From contig RPFO01000156.1 in the NCBI GenBank assembly GCA_009746045.1, forward strand, positions 692,653 to 756,652: a stretch of DNA of 64,000 nt, in the 5' to 3' direction. This document shows positions 42,956 to 55,788 of this stretch, piece by piece; within the stretch, counting starts at the first letter, position 1, and every line of letters starts with the position of its first letter. The notes below the pieces were generated by a model. The model did no database searches. It worked only from the letters and a program-made list of their open reading frames with translations, and was not told the origin of the DNA. This DNA is from Mesostigma viride. Lineage: Eukaryota > Streptophyta > Mesostigmatophyceae > Mesostigmatales > Mesostigmataceae. The position numbers and the translations under genes were made by a program.

Positions 42956-43189
42956 TACTAGATATTTTGCACCTGTTTAGTATCATTATTATTTGATGGT
43001 ACATCAGTCATGGTTACCATAAGGACTCAGCTTAAGGATGAACAAAAACTTTCACTCTTCCAGCCGCTGTGAATCTCAGCCAGCCAATAATGCCCACGAA
43101 GGTTTTCTTCCCAAATCTGTGATGCTATGTTTGCCAACACTAGGGCAAACTGCGCCAGTGGCTCATCGCAGTGCTCTCAGGGAAAAAAA

Positions 43190-43357
<168 letters not shown>

Positions 43358-43582
43358 AAAGTTTTTGGATGGCCGATCCAAGAGGAACATAGAGGCATTC
43401 ATCCGAACGTCTGCCGTGTGGGGTCTCTGCACAGCAAGCAGGGCATCTCGAACCACAGGCGGTCTGACTGTTCACGGCTACATGCAGCATGTATAGAGTG
43501 TCCAAGCGAGAGGCACAGGCATCTGACCATGGGCAGCAGGGCAATAGACAAACCTTATCATTTCAGGCAGTTGTTGACAAAC

Positions 43583-43681
43583 CTTATCTTTCGTGTTCAC
43601 GTTTGCACCGCATGTGATCAGATGCTGAACGACGTCCAGACGTCCAGTCGCTGAAGCACCGTGAATGGGGGTGTTGCGGTT
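43583..43681 (-). CDS. ankyrin exon 15
   Basis: 99 bp. NRNTPIHGASATGRLDVVQH, then LITCGANVNTKDK. Donor GTTTGT. Confidence 0.9.
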
Positions 43682-44566
43682 CTGAAATGCATAAACCGGC
43701 GGGGTCCCGTGAAGCCCAAAGCATAGAAAGGCACAGTGCCGAAAATTGATGACAGCGTGCACAGGATATAAGAAGATACAATTATAGAGACGATGGAGCG
43801 TCCTCTGGAGCGCCGATCCCTTGGTACGTTGGTTAATGTGAATCAGGCCCAAAACAAACTCTTGCTATTTCGTACATATATTTGTACCCAGCTGTGCTAC
43901 TGCCATACGCCAAGATGTGATAGGTAGGTATTATCAGTTTTGCATGTAATTGCATCTTTACGGACTTGCAAAAACTGGAAAAACTACTGGCACGGCACCA
44001 ACAGGAAGGTCGCAATAGTGTATTATAAAAGATATTAATACATGTTCGATTACACAAGTCAACTTACCTATTAAACCCTTAAAGCCAGATGCAAACATAA
44101 ATGCAAACACAGACTTGAACCCACACGTGAACCAAAGCATGCAGATGGGCATGAAAGCGAAGTGCAAGGAGAGAGAGAAGGGCGTTCTGGCTATTGGATG
44201 AACTTTCCTTTCTAAAAGCAGCAGGGGGACTTGGCTGCATGTCTTGCTCAGGCCAGTTATGATCCATGGGGGGCATCCCTTAGGCTCTATGGGTCTCGCA
44301 GGACCGACATGGCTTGTGGAGAACAGCTCGCTATCCGGCCAAGGTGGTGACAGCCGCATCCTGCCGGGAACTGACCTTTGACAAGTTTGGTATTACCAAA
44401 GCAACAACAAAAAGTCGTAAAAACTTGACCCAATTCTTGCACACCATGCGCATGCGTCCCCTTAGACAGTCATGAAAATCTTGGAGTCGCACTAGTCAAA
44501 AACAGAATCAGTTGGCCTCTGCACATGGCCAAGGCTCCGCCCCGGCCTCAGGCGCGCATAACTGAC

Positions 44567-44665
44567 CCGATTTCTGGCTTCGATGCGCGCGCCACATCCA
44601 GTAAGGTGTCGAACGACATCCAGATGGCCTTTTCCTGCCGCGACCTTCAACGGCGTGTTCCCCCG
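44567..44665 (-). CDS. ankyrin exon 16
   Basis: 99 bp. RGNTPLKVAAGKGHLDVVRH, then LTGCGARIEARNR. Donor GTCAGT. His of TPLH is Lys, the only such case here. Confidence 0.9.
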
Positions 44666-45301
44666 CTGGACAAAACACAGCCACGGATCAAGCATATTGT
44701 CGAGGCAAGCAGCAAACGGTAAACGAAATGCTGCCGAGTGCCAGGACGGAAAAAAACCGCAGAAGTTCAACTAACTCCAGCAGGATTCGACTGGGAACCT
44801 CTGGTGAATGCTTCTGCGGATAAAGCACATGCTCAAACCAAACAAGATATCATACTTAAGACCACCATGCACCCAGCCTTGTGAGTGTCCATGAGTATCA
44901 AACCAAGCACGTATGGACAGAGTTAGGCCATGTAACTGTGGTCAATGCTCAGTGACTAACAGAAGGCTAGACTAATGTGACATGCCCTCGCTTCCGCCCA
45001 CATGCAGATCAACCCGGACAGTATCTCTACGTGGCAAGGATGCGCCAATCCCCTTGGTATGCTCCACAGAAGAAGGAAGGTAAGCATGGTAGCCTTCTGC
45101 ACCAAAGCCCCATGGTTAACGGCTGTAAAGTAACTTGGGTGTAAGAGAATGTAGAAGGCATCACAAGTAACATAGAAGGCATGACTCCTAATGAACAGGT
45201 ATTATGAACGGGATGGTCCCGGCTTGCTGGCTGATGGTCTGACAACATCCCATGCAGTCACAAAGAGAATGACACAAACGCGCTTGGATGCTGCACGGAC
45301 C

Positions 45302-45395
45302 TGGCAAAACTTGGCAAACAAAAGTATCTAAAACTTGGCAAACAAAAGTATCTAAACCTTGGCAAACAAAGTATCTAAACCTTGGCGAACAAACG
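45302..45395. repeat. 24-bp tandem repeat, nearly four copies
   Basis: Unit AAAACTTGGCAAACAAAAGT then ATCT, with small differences in the last two copies. Confidence 0.85.
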
Positions 45396-45702
45396 TATAT
45401 GGCAGCAACATGCAGTGACCAGCACTCCCAGATTTTCTGCCAAACTGTGCGTGAGAAACATGCTTTAGATCTAAAGTAAACGCAAACACGATCTCATCTT
45501 CATTAACTGAAGTTTATTCAGCCAGGTCTTTAATCAAGAAGAAACAAGATCGTTGATATGCGCCTTTTAAAAGGCATGGTATCTCGAGTCACAGGCACCA
45601 TTAATCAAGGATAAGCCTTGACTCTGCTACCAACCTGTGTATGCCGCGTGAGTGTGACATCGATTTGTTGAACATCACGGTATTGACAAGCGAGTAACTG
45701 AC

Positions 45703-45795
45703 CTCATCCTTGGCCTCTTTGTCAGCACCGCTTGAGAGCAGTTGCATGACGACGTCCAGGTGGCCATCGCTAGAAGCTTTGATCAGCTCCTTGTC
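45703..45795 (-). CDS. ankyrin exon 17 (short)
   Basis: 93 bp, 31 aa. DKELIKASSDGHLDVVMQLL, then SSGADKEAKDE. Donor GTCAGT. The TPLH turn is lost (KELIKAS), two codons shorter than usual, so it may fold as a capping repeat or be decaying, but frame and splice sites are intact. Confidence 0.8.
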
Positions 45796-46679
45796 CTGAA
45801 TACAGAGGCCATAATAATAGACAAAGACATCCCCATTAAAGCTTAATCATGTACTCAGGACAAAACCATATCAACCCACGACGCATGTGACACTATTGGT
45901 AATCACAAGACCAGTGAAAGTACTAACGACAAGGGCGCAGGCTTGTGCAGCCAATGATGAGCATGCACCCACACACATCTTGGCTGCTGACCACTGCCAA
46001 AGAGCCATGCTCGTTGAGACGTTGGCCTTCTGGCTGCAGCCAAACGCACACCTGCCATCTCTACTTGTCCGAAATTGAGAGATGGCACATTGGAGTCGTA
46101 GGCATGGCCAAGTAGGAGCTAGAAGGCAGCGACATAAATTATCGTATCAATACTGCTTGACTAATATAGATATGGTAATGTAGTTTAGTTTTATACTGTC
46201 ACCTTGCTAGGGTAGCTTCCTATTCTTAGGAAACTCGAGCAATCTAACTAGGCCTTTTATCTTGCCCTGTAGGCAACAAATACGCTGGGTGTGGTACGTG
46301 GGTGCGCAAGAAAGAAAAGAGGGTTACCACAACAGAAGGTTTTGTAAGCTTGGCACTTTCACAGACGTGTGCGGTTCATCAGTCATTGGTTGTAAGTGCT
46401 TGGAGCCTCTTGAGGCCATTACATATCGCCGGACACACTGACAGCTCTGCCGTGCTGGCAACAGCACCGATTCATGTGATCGGCGTGGTGAAATCTATGC
46501 CAGCACATGTACAAGTTGCTGTGCCGGTAGGAAGCCACAGTAGGGGCTTAGCTTTAAGGAATACAAACGCGCAGATGCTTCCCCTTTGTGGGCAGGTAGC
46601 GGCCTTTATGGCCACAAACTTGTATTAACTACATTATGTTATATATAGACCAGCGTTGCCGCAGTCGCCGCAAACGTAC

Positions 46680-46793
46680 CATCTTCTCCTGGTCGGCAGG
46701 CGGGACAGCTGGCAATCCCATGGCCACACGCAAGATGCGCACCACCTCTTCGTTGTCGCTTTCCTGCGCAAGCTCAAGGGCGGTTTGCCCCTC
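46680..46793 (-). CDS. ankyrin exon 18 (variant, TALELA type)
   Basis: 114 bp, 38 aa. EGQTALELAQESDNEEVVRI, then LRVAMGLPAVPPADQEKM. Donor GTACGT. Like exons 1 and 29 it replaces HxA with ELA and has an acidic helix and an extended tail, the pattern of a C-terminal capping repeat. If the donor is not used, translation ends 16 codons later at TAG. Confidence 0.8.
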
Positions 46794-48089
46794 CTGTTGT
46801 AACCATGTAAAAGCAGCGGCGCCACATAAAGCAGTGGTACATATGTAAAAGCAGTGGTATACCATATCAAAGCGGGTCACTTGACAAAAGTCATCAGGCA
46901 GCAGTCCCAGCAAATTCAGCACTAGAAAAGGCAGAAAACAAGCTCAATACCTGAATAACCTGACGAACCGGGACAACCAGAAGACCAGTGCAGATTCGAA
47001 CAAAAAGAAGACCAGTCCAAGCTTCACCAACCCAAGGTCGATCACAGTTAGAACATTAAGAGGAAACCTTTTTGCACCTGCGCAAGCCGCAAATAGGTCC
47101 GCGCACTACTAATACCCCGGGGTAACCACCTCCGGGTATGCAGCTTTATTCCTGCATGGCGGAATATCAAAGTTTGGATGCCCTGAGGTGGTTATCCTGG
47201 GTAAAACAGTGTGCAGACGTATATGCGCAGGTGCAAAAAAAGTTTCGACTGTGTGTTCTAACGAATTGACCCCACCCGACAAAAAAGACAAAGGTGCTTA
47301 GATCAATTACTTGATTTCCTGGTGCATAATTGTTGGAACGACAACCCGGTAGGGTGTGAGATCTGCAACATTCAGATGCAGATAGCTATTATATACATGA
47401 ATGACGGATTGTTAGTGTCATTCTAAACACATATAAAGGCCCTCCTGAAAGATGAGCAATCGGCGATTGAGTAAACCCCACGATAGCCCTTTCTGAGTAT
47501 GCTATGATGACAAGGGTGTGCATGAGGTCTCCCACGCTTTACATACCACTGATGTGCGTCTACATCCACATGGGCCGAGATTCACCAGGGTGACTGCGCA
47601 AAGAAGACTATTACAATGCGGGTCTCTTGTGGCTTTGCAAGGTAAGCCAACACAGTACTGGCTCGCATGTCAACCTAGTTTCCCGGCTGAGAAACTACTA
47701 TAGGCTATGTTGAGTCACAAAAAAACAGTACCAGTAGCTTGATCAAATACTCGCAACTCCCGGCGCTTTCCAATGACTCCTAGCATTTCAATGCAATCAA
47801 AGGAAATATCAAACCCCTTTTATCGCCTCAATCACTCACAGGTTTGTCCAGTATCGTTGCAATCCACCCCTACCTAGTTAGTCTATCTAAGCTTCTCTCA
47901 CAAGTCGCTTAGAGGAAAATTCTAAATATCACAGGGACAGCAAGGCGCAAGGCTTTTTCTGTTCTTGTCACTCTTTACGTAGGAAGGATTAACTGTTGTT
48001 ACTGTTTAGATAACAGCGATTTCCCGTTCAGCAATCGGTCATTATACACAGAAGCAGCGAGTCCGCCTTTCAGTCAAGAAGAAACCGAC
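46794..48089. other. inter-block stretch, inverted repeat, nothing coding
   Basis: 47115-47215 has partly inverted segments (CCCGGGGTAACCACCTC and GAGGTGGTTATCCTGGG; GTGCAGACGTATATGCGCAGG and CCTGCGCAAG-like bases at 47080). The first exon of the block ending at exon 18 is not here but upstream; no promoter recognised. Confidence 0.4.
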
Positions 48090-48188
48090 CTCATCTTCGG
48101 CACCCTTTTCTGTGCCGCTTGACAGCAGGTACTGGACCACCTCCACGTGGTTTTCCTTCGATGCCATGTGTAATGGGGTTGCTCCTTT
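48090..48188 (-). CDS. ankyrin exon 19
   Basis: 99 bp. KGATPLHMASKENHVEVVQY, then LLSSGTEKGAEDE. Donor GTCGGT. GADK is changed to GTEK. Confidence 0.9.
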
Positions 48189-48352
48189 CTGGACGTCAGC
48201 AGCAACATGAATGCATGCAAAGACAAAATGCTCATCAGGGAACATCATGATTCAATGTAACTTCGCGAAAAAAAAAAAAAAAAAAAAAAAACTCTAGGCA
48301 TTGGCAACCTGATCTTTTGCGATAACTTTGACAGCTGATCCTGTAAAGCAGC

Positions 48353-48465
48353 GCCTTCGTCTTTCGCGGCTTGAAGTGCTCGCTTTTCCACATCGCTGGG
48401 CGCTCGTGCTGGACACCTCAGGACAGCTGATGCTTAATGCCAAGTGCATCAGGGGGTGCCCGGCG
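48353..48465 (-). pseudogene. decayed ankyrin exon
   Basis: The plus strand keeps the order of conserved pieces (ATCGCTGGGC, TGCTGGACACCTCAGGA, GATGCTTAATGCCAAGTGCA, GGGGGTGCCCGGCGTGAAC) but with indels that destroy the frame. It parallels the CCGCTGGACACCAGG ... GATGCCAAGTGCAGCGGGGT layout of intact exons. A poly-A run (48271-48291) sits beside it. Confidence 0.5.
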
Positions 48466-49356
48466 TGAACACAAATCAGTCCAGGACAAAAATGTCCAGT
48501 ACACAGTTAAGGTCCAGTATACGTTTGTTTCTGTTCTACAGTAATGCACACAAGATGCTACTACACATTTGTGCAGCAAGCAGAGAGATCGGGGGGAAAA
48601 AACTACTTTGGGTGGTAAATGCACACACATTGGCAAGCCTCTTGAGTCAAACACCCCAGGCTAGCGGCTGTCAAAAACTGTGGGTGCTGCTGCTGATTCA
48701 AAGTTATTCTACCCACAGGCAGTGGGGCTAGGTTATTCTTTGGGTTGCAACGACCTCCCACAGCAATCTTCTAATGCTCTCACGATGGACAGGTTTGCAA
48801 AGAGCAACGTTTGGAAAGTGAAAAAATGTGAGATATGGAAGCTCCGAGTAGAGAAAGATCATGTAGGGCATTGCATGCAAGCGCCGAATCTACAAGGCAG
48901 GCTATTGGCTAGGTCCGGATGAGTTAGTGTATTCGACAAATCAATGTAGTCGACAAATCGATGCGGATGGATCATTGTAGTCGACAAATTCTGGTAGGGC
49001 AGTCCAAAAGTTGCGTGCATGCGAGAATACATTGAGACATTGCTACAAATACTGCTACAAACATTGCTACAAACATTATGGTCTTTTTCTTTAAAAAATG
49101 CGAGCCTTCCACAAATCCCCTTTCAGATAGCTACTAAGTATCAACTGCAAATGGTACGTAAGCGATGCGTCGCACACTGTATACTTTGCTCTCTCCTGGT
49201 AACTGACAGGGACCTTCCGTTTTAGCTCTGGCAAGCTTAAACCACTGTGCTTACATGCCATCACTCAGAATGCCGAAGTCACTAATCCTTAAGTTAATGA
49301 CTACTGTTTGTTGCCCTCAACCCATGCCGGGTGCAGCCCCACTCATTATTAATAAT

Positions 49357-49946
49357 GGGATACGGCAGGTCCTTATCCTCCAGTACTCCGTAATGGGGGA
49401 CGGCCATATAGAGAACATAATGGGATACGGCAGGTCCTTATCCTCCAGTACTCCGTAATGGGGGACGGCCATATAGAGAACATAATGGGATACGGCAGGT
49501 CCTTATCCTCCAGTACTCCGTAATGGGGGACGGCCATATAGAGAACATAATGGGATACGGCAGGTCCTTATCCTCCAGTACTCCGTAATGGGGGACGGCC
49601 ATATAGAGAACATAATGGGATACGGCAGGTCCTTATCCTCCAGTACTCCGTAATGGGGGACGGCCATATAGAGAACATAATGGGATACGGCAGGTCCTTA
49701 TCCTCCAGTACTCCGTAATGGGGGACGGCCATATAGAGAACATAATGGGATACGGCAGGTCCTTATCCTCCAGTACTCCGTAATGGGGGACGGCCATATA
49801 GAGAACATAATGGGATACGGCAGGTCCTTATCCTCCAGTACTCCGTAATGGGGGACGGCCATATAGAGAACATAATGGGATACGGCAGGTCCTTATCCTC
49901 CAGTACTCCGTAATGGGGGACGGCCATATAGAGAACATAATGGGAT
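49357..49946. repeat. 65-bp minisatellite, nine copies, next to a 5' splice site
   Basis: Starts at GGGATACGGCAGGTCCTTAT (49357, 49422, 49487, 49552, 49617, 49682, 49747, 49812, 49877), units apparently identical. Ends 16 bases from the donor of exon 20, so on the minus strand it forms the first 600 bases of that intron. Confidence 0.97.
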
Positions 49947-49962
49947 ATGGACACAGATTTAC

Positions 49963-50061
49963 CAGAGTCTTGACGTTTACGTTCGCACCGCTCGACGCGA
50001 GGAGCTCAACCACCTCCAGATGGCCTGCGCTGGACGCAACGTGCAATGGTGTGCGCCCGTG
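49963..50061 (-). CDS. ankyrin exon 20
   Basis: 99 bp. HGRTPLHVASSAGHLEVVEL, then LASSGANVNVKTL. Weak donor GTAAAT, directly followed by the 65-bp minisatellite. Confidence 0.9.
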
Positions 50062-51110
50062 CTGAACACAGTGGCCACACAAGCGCCCACAATTGAATCC
50101 AAATCACACACAACCATCGTGCACAAAGTTGTGTGAGACCGCACGCTATGTCAGACGGCACAGCTACAAAGCCGGACATGCCGCCAGCGGCCAATGTAGG
50201 AAACACCACGGCGGCCAGTCCCATCACTCCCATGCATCCGCTCTAGCTGATTTCTTTAATCAAGCGCCTTGCGAGCGGCGGCTGAAAGCCGTGCGTGGTA
50301 TTTCCCATTCTTCGTTCACTACTCGTATCCACGGCGATGTTTCAAATAATGTCAAGCGCGCATTCTAACAGTCAGTTTGCAACCGGTTGAGCTCGTGCTC
50401 ATATCACAGTCACTGCATTAGGGACACAGCGGGAGCTGAGAAGCTGAAGGTAGTGAGCTCTCACGTGCCCTCCGGGGCGCCAAGTACTCGTGCCATTTTG
50501 GACGAAAAGTAACGGCTACTGTAATAGTGCCAGGAAAGGGGTTTTTACTACCGCTGTGTGCGAGAAAGTGGGACAACTAGTTCCTAGCTGTGGCATGTAC
50601 CACTTACAGTATCAGAGTCAGGTCTTAAAGCTAACGTGATAGATGCCTGGTGTAAGGAATGTTCATTTCTAGAGTGCATGGAACGGAGTGTTGTTTCATT
50701 AGTTGATATGTGAATATAAACTGGGACATTGTACTAGCACAACTAGTTTGGTCCCCCCCGGCTGTGGCCAAGGGGGGTGTTTGCTGAATTGGCAAGTGGC
50801 CACTGGGAATTAATGAATTAATTCCCAAACAAGGAAAGCACGTGTGTGCACTCGTGCTGACAGTATAGAGTGATTGACAGAGGCAGTCAATCTTGCGACA
50901 TCAGTTGCAAGCACCTACCCACCCTCGTTGCTTCTAAGGGTAGGAACAAATCTTCCCTAACTAAAGAAGGATTAATTATTCTCTTTAAAGAAAAATCACG
51001 GCATGGCGTGTGCACTTGGCCATGCATTACGTGGTGGCATGACTGCATAGATAACTGGTACAAGGATTCCAACTACGTGATCAGGCTCCACGAATAAAGC
51101 CTGACAGGAT

Positions 51111-51150
<40 letters not shown>

Positions 51151-52107
51151 CACACACAAGTAAACCACACTTCTCGCTGCCTCTACGTCCACCTGATCCA
51201 AGTACAGGTGCATGATAGCCTTGGCCTACGCATGCTACTGGGAGCGTCGCCACAAGCGCTGTTGGGGACAATGACGGGCTGCTCATACTGAATTCGCTGT
51301 AATCTATAATAAAAAGGTCTGCATGGCATGCAAGGTGAAGGCCAGACAATGTTGGCTTCAAAGTAGAAGTGCTGGAAAGAAAGGCATTATAGTGAAGCTC
51401 GCACGAGTCCCACAGCAAGACTCGGGCCCGCTGTAAGTGTGATGCCCACGAATCCCACTTGTCTCCTATTTGTGAGCCCAATCCCACTTATCTCCTATAA
51501 GCCCTGCTTATTCTTGGCACGTAAAAACCCACAGGTGCAACCCGTGCATTGAACCTCATATTGCAGAGCCTTGGCCAAACTGGTTCATCATGTCTTGCGC
51601 ACCCCCTAGTCACGGGCCATCCCACCTATTTGTGTGCACCAAGAGTGTTCTTGAACGGGGGCTTGACTATGAAAGGCACCGACCTCATCCCATGAAGGAC
51701 GAGGCCCTACAAGGAGCTGGTGAGCTATGCTCATTTTATCTACGAATAACCAGCTATGCTGAGAGTGCTACGCCTTATAGCGGAAAAACAAAAACAAAAG
51801 AAATTGGAAAAAACTTTAGCTGGCACCCGTACCCCAGCCGCTCTCTAGGGGTTGGCTGGCCAAGATGGTTACCATGAATGGTGGGCTTCCTTTCTCGGGA
51901 CTTCACAGTGTGCTCACCCAGGGTGTCTCACCCACGGTTTCTCACCCTAGCATACAGATGGCCGTGTGGTCTTCTGGTAGACAAGTACGTGTGATTCCAC
52001 TGAATAGAGCAAGCACATGTTTGTGATAAATTTTTATGTTTTCTCGTGATGCATGCAAAGCACAGCAAGGAGAGAAATGGAAATGGGTGTTCAAAAAGGA
52101 GGCCGAC
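50062..52107. other. intron of about 2 kb
   Basis: 50150-50230 holds a diverged copy of the recurrent block (GGAAACACCACGGCGGCCAG). 51111-51147 is a (CA)n run. Nothing coding recognised. Confidence 0.5.
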
Positions 52108-52233
52108 CTCGTCTTGAGCATCCTTGTCTGCACCACTGGACACCAGGCTCTGGACCAACTGGAGGTGCTCGCCTTTCTTTGACTCATCCTTGACAAGGCC
52201 CATCACGGCGAGATGCAGTGGGGTCCTCCCGCA
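52108..52233 (-). CDS. ankyrin exon 21 (with a loop insertion)
   Basis: 126 bp, 42 aa. CGRTPLHLAVMGLVKDESKK, then GEHLQLVQSLVSSGADKDAQ and DE. Nine extra residues lie between the first helix and the second. Donor GTCGGC. Insertion preserves phase. Confidence 0.88.
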
Positions 52234-52904
52234 CTGGATAGAGCAGCGTTCGAAAAGGAGGTATAGTAACCAAACCAGACAACAACCACATTCACGCACG
52301 ACAAAGAAGATGTTAGTGCATACTGCATCGATGTAGTAATCACAGAAACAAAGCAGACTAATGTCCGTACAAGTCATCACACAGGACGAAAGCAGGCTTG
52401 TGCAGCAACGCAAAGAATTTGAAACAGGAACCATCTTGGTGGCACTGTCCACAGTTGCATGCAACAACCGGTACTTGGGTTCAAGGACAAACTAATCGTA
52501 GTGACTGTTCAACACTGTGTATTCTGCTGCTCATCCTGTTTTACAATGGCCACTCACATCATTTCAGGTCAGTTTACATAGTACGCATCAGATGCTGTCA
52601 AAAGCCCTGCTAGGAATAGCGGGGAGTAGCCTCCATACTTTCTCAAAATGCCGACTCATTTTTTGGACGTACGCGTTTTGACGTCTACATTGTAATTGTG
52701 GGTGACAGGGGTCCAACCCTCGAGTCGAACAGAAATAGAGTGGCTAAGCCTGTTCAGCTAGAATCCTGTGTTGAGCAAGCAAATGCCCAAAATCTATTCA
52801 TCCCAAGCCGTGCCATGGTACAGGCTCTTAATGTACTTCCAGACCTCGAATGGGGCGCGTCCCCATCCATCTGAAATTTTTTTGTGGGTGAAGAAGAAAC
52901 AGAC

Positions 52905-53003
52905 CTTGTCCTTGGCGTTCTGGTCTGCACCGCTGGCTGCCAGGAGCTGGGTCATCTCCAGAAAGTTCCCTCTGGCTGCGACGTGGAAAGGGGTCTCCCC
53001 GTG
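52905..53003 (-). CDS. ankyrin exon 22
   Basis: 99 bp. HGETPFHVAARGNFLEMTQL, then LAASGADQNAKDK. Donor GTCTGT. GHL is replaced by NFL. Confidence 0.9.
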
Positions 53004-53635
53004 CTGGAGCCGCAACCACGCAACAAGCCAGCAAGGTCTGGACACATTAGACCAGATCAAACCCAACGCTGTGCACAACGCATACTACTGGAGTTTGTTA
53101 GAAAACATCACAGGAGACAGATCAAGCATGTGCAGCACATCATACAATGAGGAAGCTCACAATCATAAAGAAACAGTGGCTACTTTGATGCAACCCCAGT
53201 AGAGAGGGTGTTCAGCCAGGAACCTACTAGAGGCTGAGCCGTGCACACCGCTGCCAAGGCCCGTGTGCACCGCTGCCAGCCTAACAATTCAGGACCTGCA
53301 CCCATCAACTCAACACACACTCTGAACCAACATGAAGAAGCCAAAAAGGATGCAGGTGGGAGCGAACGAGCCCTGTTGCCTGGAACTGAGACATGGAATG
53401 CAGTAAGAGAAATTTACCAGTATGGAGGAAGGCCATTCAAGGCTTTACATTAGTACATTTTTGAGGCCAGAACACCTGCATCGAGTGACAATCACCGGCA
53501 TCAAGTGCATATAGGGCAATGCTGTTTATCCAGGGTAGAGGACTGGAGCATGACTAGGAACAGGTCCAAACCACTGACAACCTCGTTCGTACCACCCTGT
53601 TCAGTGAGTGTTAACAGATTGACAATAAACCATAC

Positions 53636-53734
53636 CTTGTCCTTGGCCTCTTTGTCCGCGCCGCTGGACAGCAAGTACTTGGCCACCGCCAGATGGCCCT
53701 TAGCTGATGCCGCGTGCAAAGGGGTTTGCGCGTC
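53636..53734 (-). CDS. ankyrin exon 23
   Basis: 99 bp. DAQTPLHAASAKGHLAVAKY, then LLSSGADKEAKDK. Donor GTATGG. Confidence 0.92.
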
Positions 53735-55143
53735 CTGACATTGGCAGCCAAGCAAGAAAGTGAGAAGAGCGAGCAGGAAAAGGCGGGTACTCGCATGCGA
53801 ACACGTCAAAGGGCCCGAAGATGCGAATCCATGACAGCATTTGGTTCAATCGGTTAAGTACGAAATGCAGAAATGAAGCCAGCTTGTGCGACCAGCAATA
53901 GAAACCTTAAAGTAAAACATCTTAGCGGCCCGTCCATGAGCACACGCATGCAACACAGCTGGGCCCCGCGAGCCATCCGGTCCAGAACCTAGTGGCAGTG
54001 CCTGTTTGTATGACTACTTAATTTTTTAATTACACGTACCTATTGTATGATGACCTATCTCAAGCCAATGACCTCTTAGCAGCTCTTCTGAGTTTCTGGC
54101 AGCTGTGGCTCTTTCGATATCCGCAGAAATCATGCATAAACAGCAGCAGGTGAATGGCTCTACAATCCGCTGTGCAACAGGTCCGTGATCGCAAGACCAA
54201 CAACAACATCAAATTTAATAAAAATAAAAATAAAAAAAGAACATACGGTAGGCCTGTGCAGCAAGCAGCGAGCTCACAACTGTGAAGTTTAGGGTCCCTG
54301 ATATGTGCGCTCCTGGTGGCTGGGCTTTTTAAGGCTGGGACCTGCTAGTGGCTGCGGTAATCCGTGCATTCTGCCGCTCATTCTACTAACACAGACCGCA
54401 CAGTCAAGCTCCTAATGCTAGCGGCTGCGCACAGCCACGCATCCTGCTGCTTATGGATGCATCCCACCCTGTCCACAGCCGTGTGTCCGTGGCAATAGGT
54501 CGATCCACCTCAACCCATTGAAATTCGTCCATTGAAATCCATGAATATGCTTACGATATGGAGCAATTAGTGACCTTCAGGTCCATTTTAAAGAAGGGGT
54601 GTGGGTGGGACAGCGAGTGGGTGGTCGTCCCTCCAAGGCACGTGCCGGGGAGGGAAAGCTGGGGCGCATACTGGCATGTCCTAATAAATTAATTAATACT
54701 GGCATGTTATGTTACCAATCAGTAAATGTCATAGCTAGGTAGGCGGGGACGCTACGAGGCAGAGGCCATTCTCGCTTCTGGGGAAATTGCCACAAGAGCT
54801 GCTAGGGTGGAGGAAAGAAGCATGAGCAGCTTCCATGCTGCTCAAACAATTTACTTAATGCTATTCATGAAAACCAAAGGTAAGGCCTGTAGCACACACT
54901 TGCAAAGTTGATGTAAAAATATAATTAACAATGTGTACTTTTTAAGTTTAAAACAAAGGCACTCCATGGCGACACCACGACGACATGCCATTCTAAAAAT
55001 GCACAGCAACAACATGGCTAAGCCTGCTGTCTGTCTCTTGCTTGTACCCCGGTAGCCATGTCCCAGAACACGGCCACTCGAGCCCAATCAGGGCACAACC
55101 ACATTCACGGTAATGGGGAAACACGACCTAGAGGAAACCCTAC
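53735..55143. other. intron, nothing coding
   Basis: 54245-54310 has a further copy of the GCCTGTGCAGCAAGC block. 54205-54240 is an AAATA-rich tract. No gene recognised. Confidence 0.5.
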
Positions 55144-55242
55144 CTCATCCTTAACATCCTTGTCCGCACCGCTGGACACCAGGTACTGGACCACCGCCAG
55201 ATTACCACCATTGGACGCCCAGTGCAGCGGGGTAAATGAGTT
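55144..55242 (-). CDS. ankyrin exon 24
   Basis: 99 bp. NSFTPLHWASNGGNLAVVQY, then LVSSGADKDVKDE. Donor GTAGGG. Confidence 0.92.
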
Positions 55243-55689
55243 CTGAGCGCAGTCAACAAGCGAGAGACGGTACGCAGCAACATGACACGTGTCAGCACCG
55301 CGGGAAGAGTGCCAACTTGAAGAAGGTTGCTTAGCGCTGGAAGAGCGCACGCCTGTGCTATGACCCTTCTTGCAACAACGGGCATTGCAGCGGCTAATCT
55401 GAAGGGCGCTTGTGGCCAGAGACAGTCGGCTCTGTCAAGGATGCTGTGCCAGAAAGCCTCAGACATATTTCACAGCCTTCATGGCACTACGAGTACTGTG
55501 GGATAACTTCAAGTCTCACAGCAAGAGAGCAGCTAGTTACTGTTTCGGGTATGCTGATTCCTGCTTGGGTAAGTTGATTCCTGCTCATCTATTTCATGCC
55601 AAATGAAGGTACAGGATGTCTACTGAACCCCAGCTAGGCTTATCCCAAATTGTTAGTAGAATAAGGGGTAAGATAAAGAGCAAACAAAC

Positions 55690-55788
55690 CTTATCCTTAG
55701 CATCCTTATTCGCACCGCTGGACACCAGACACTGGACCACCTCCAGATGGCCGCTTATCGCCGCCAGGTGTAACGGGGTCATCTCATC
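55690..55788 (-). CDS. ankyrin exon 25
   Basis: 99 bp. DEMTPLHLAAISGHLEVVQC, then LVSSGANKDAKDK. Donor GTTTGT. Separated from exon 24 by one of the shortest introns (447 bp). Confidence 0.92.

Noticed and set aside
46680-46793. Treating variant exon 18 as a stop-containing last exon
   Set aside because: A good GTACGT donor follows EKM, as in the two other variant exons; the downstream stop is reached only if that donor is ignored. Left open, but not called.
49357-49946. Regular 65-bp repeat resembling a CRISPR array
   Set aside because: There are no variable spacers; whole units are identical. It is a minisatellite in a eukaryotic intron.
53600-54500. tRNA or rRNA genes
   Set aside because: No cloverleaf with intact boxes or rRNA core sequence was recognised here or elsewhere in the window.
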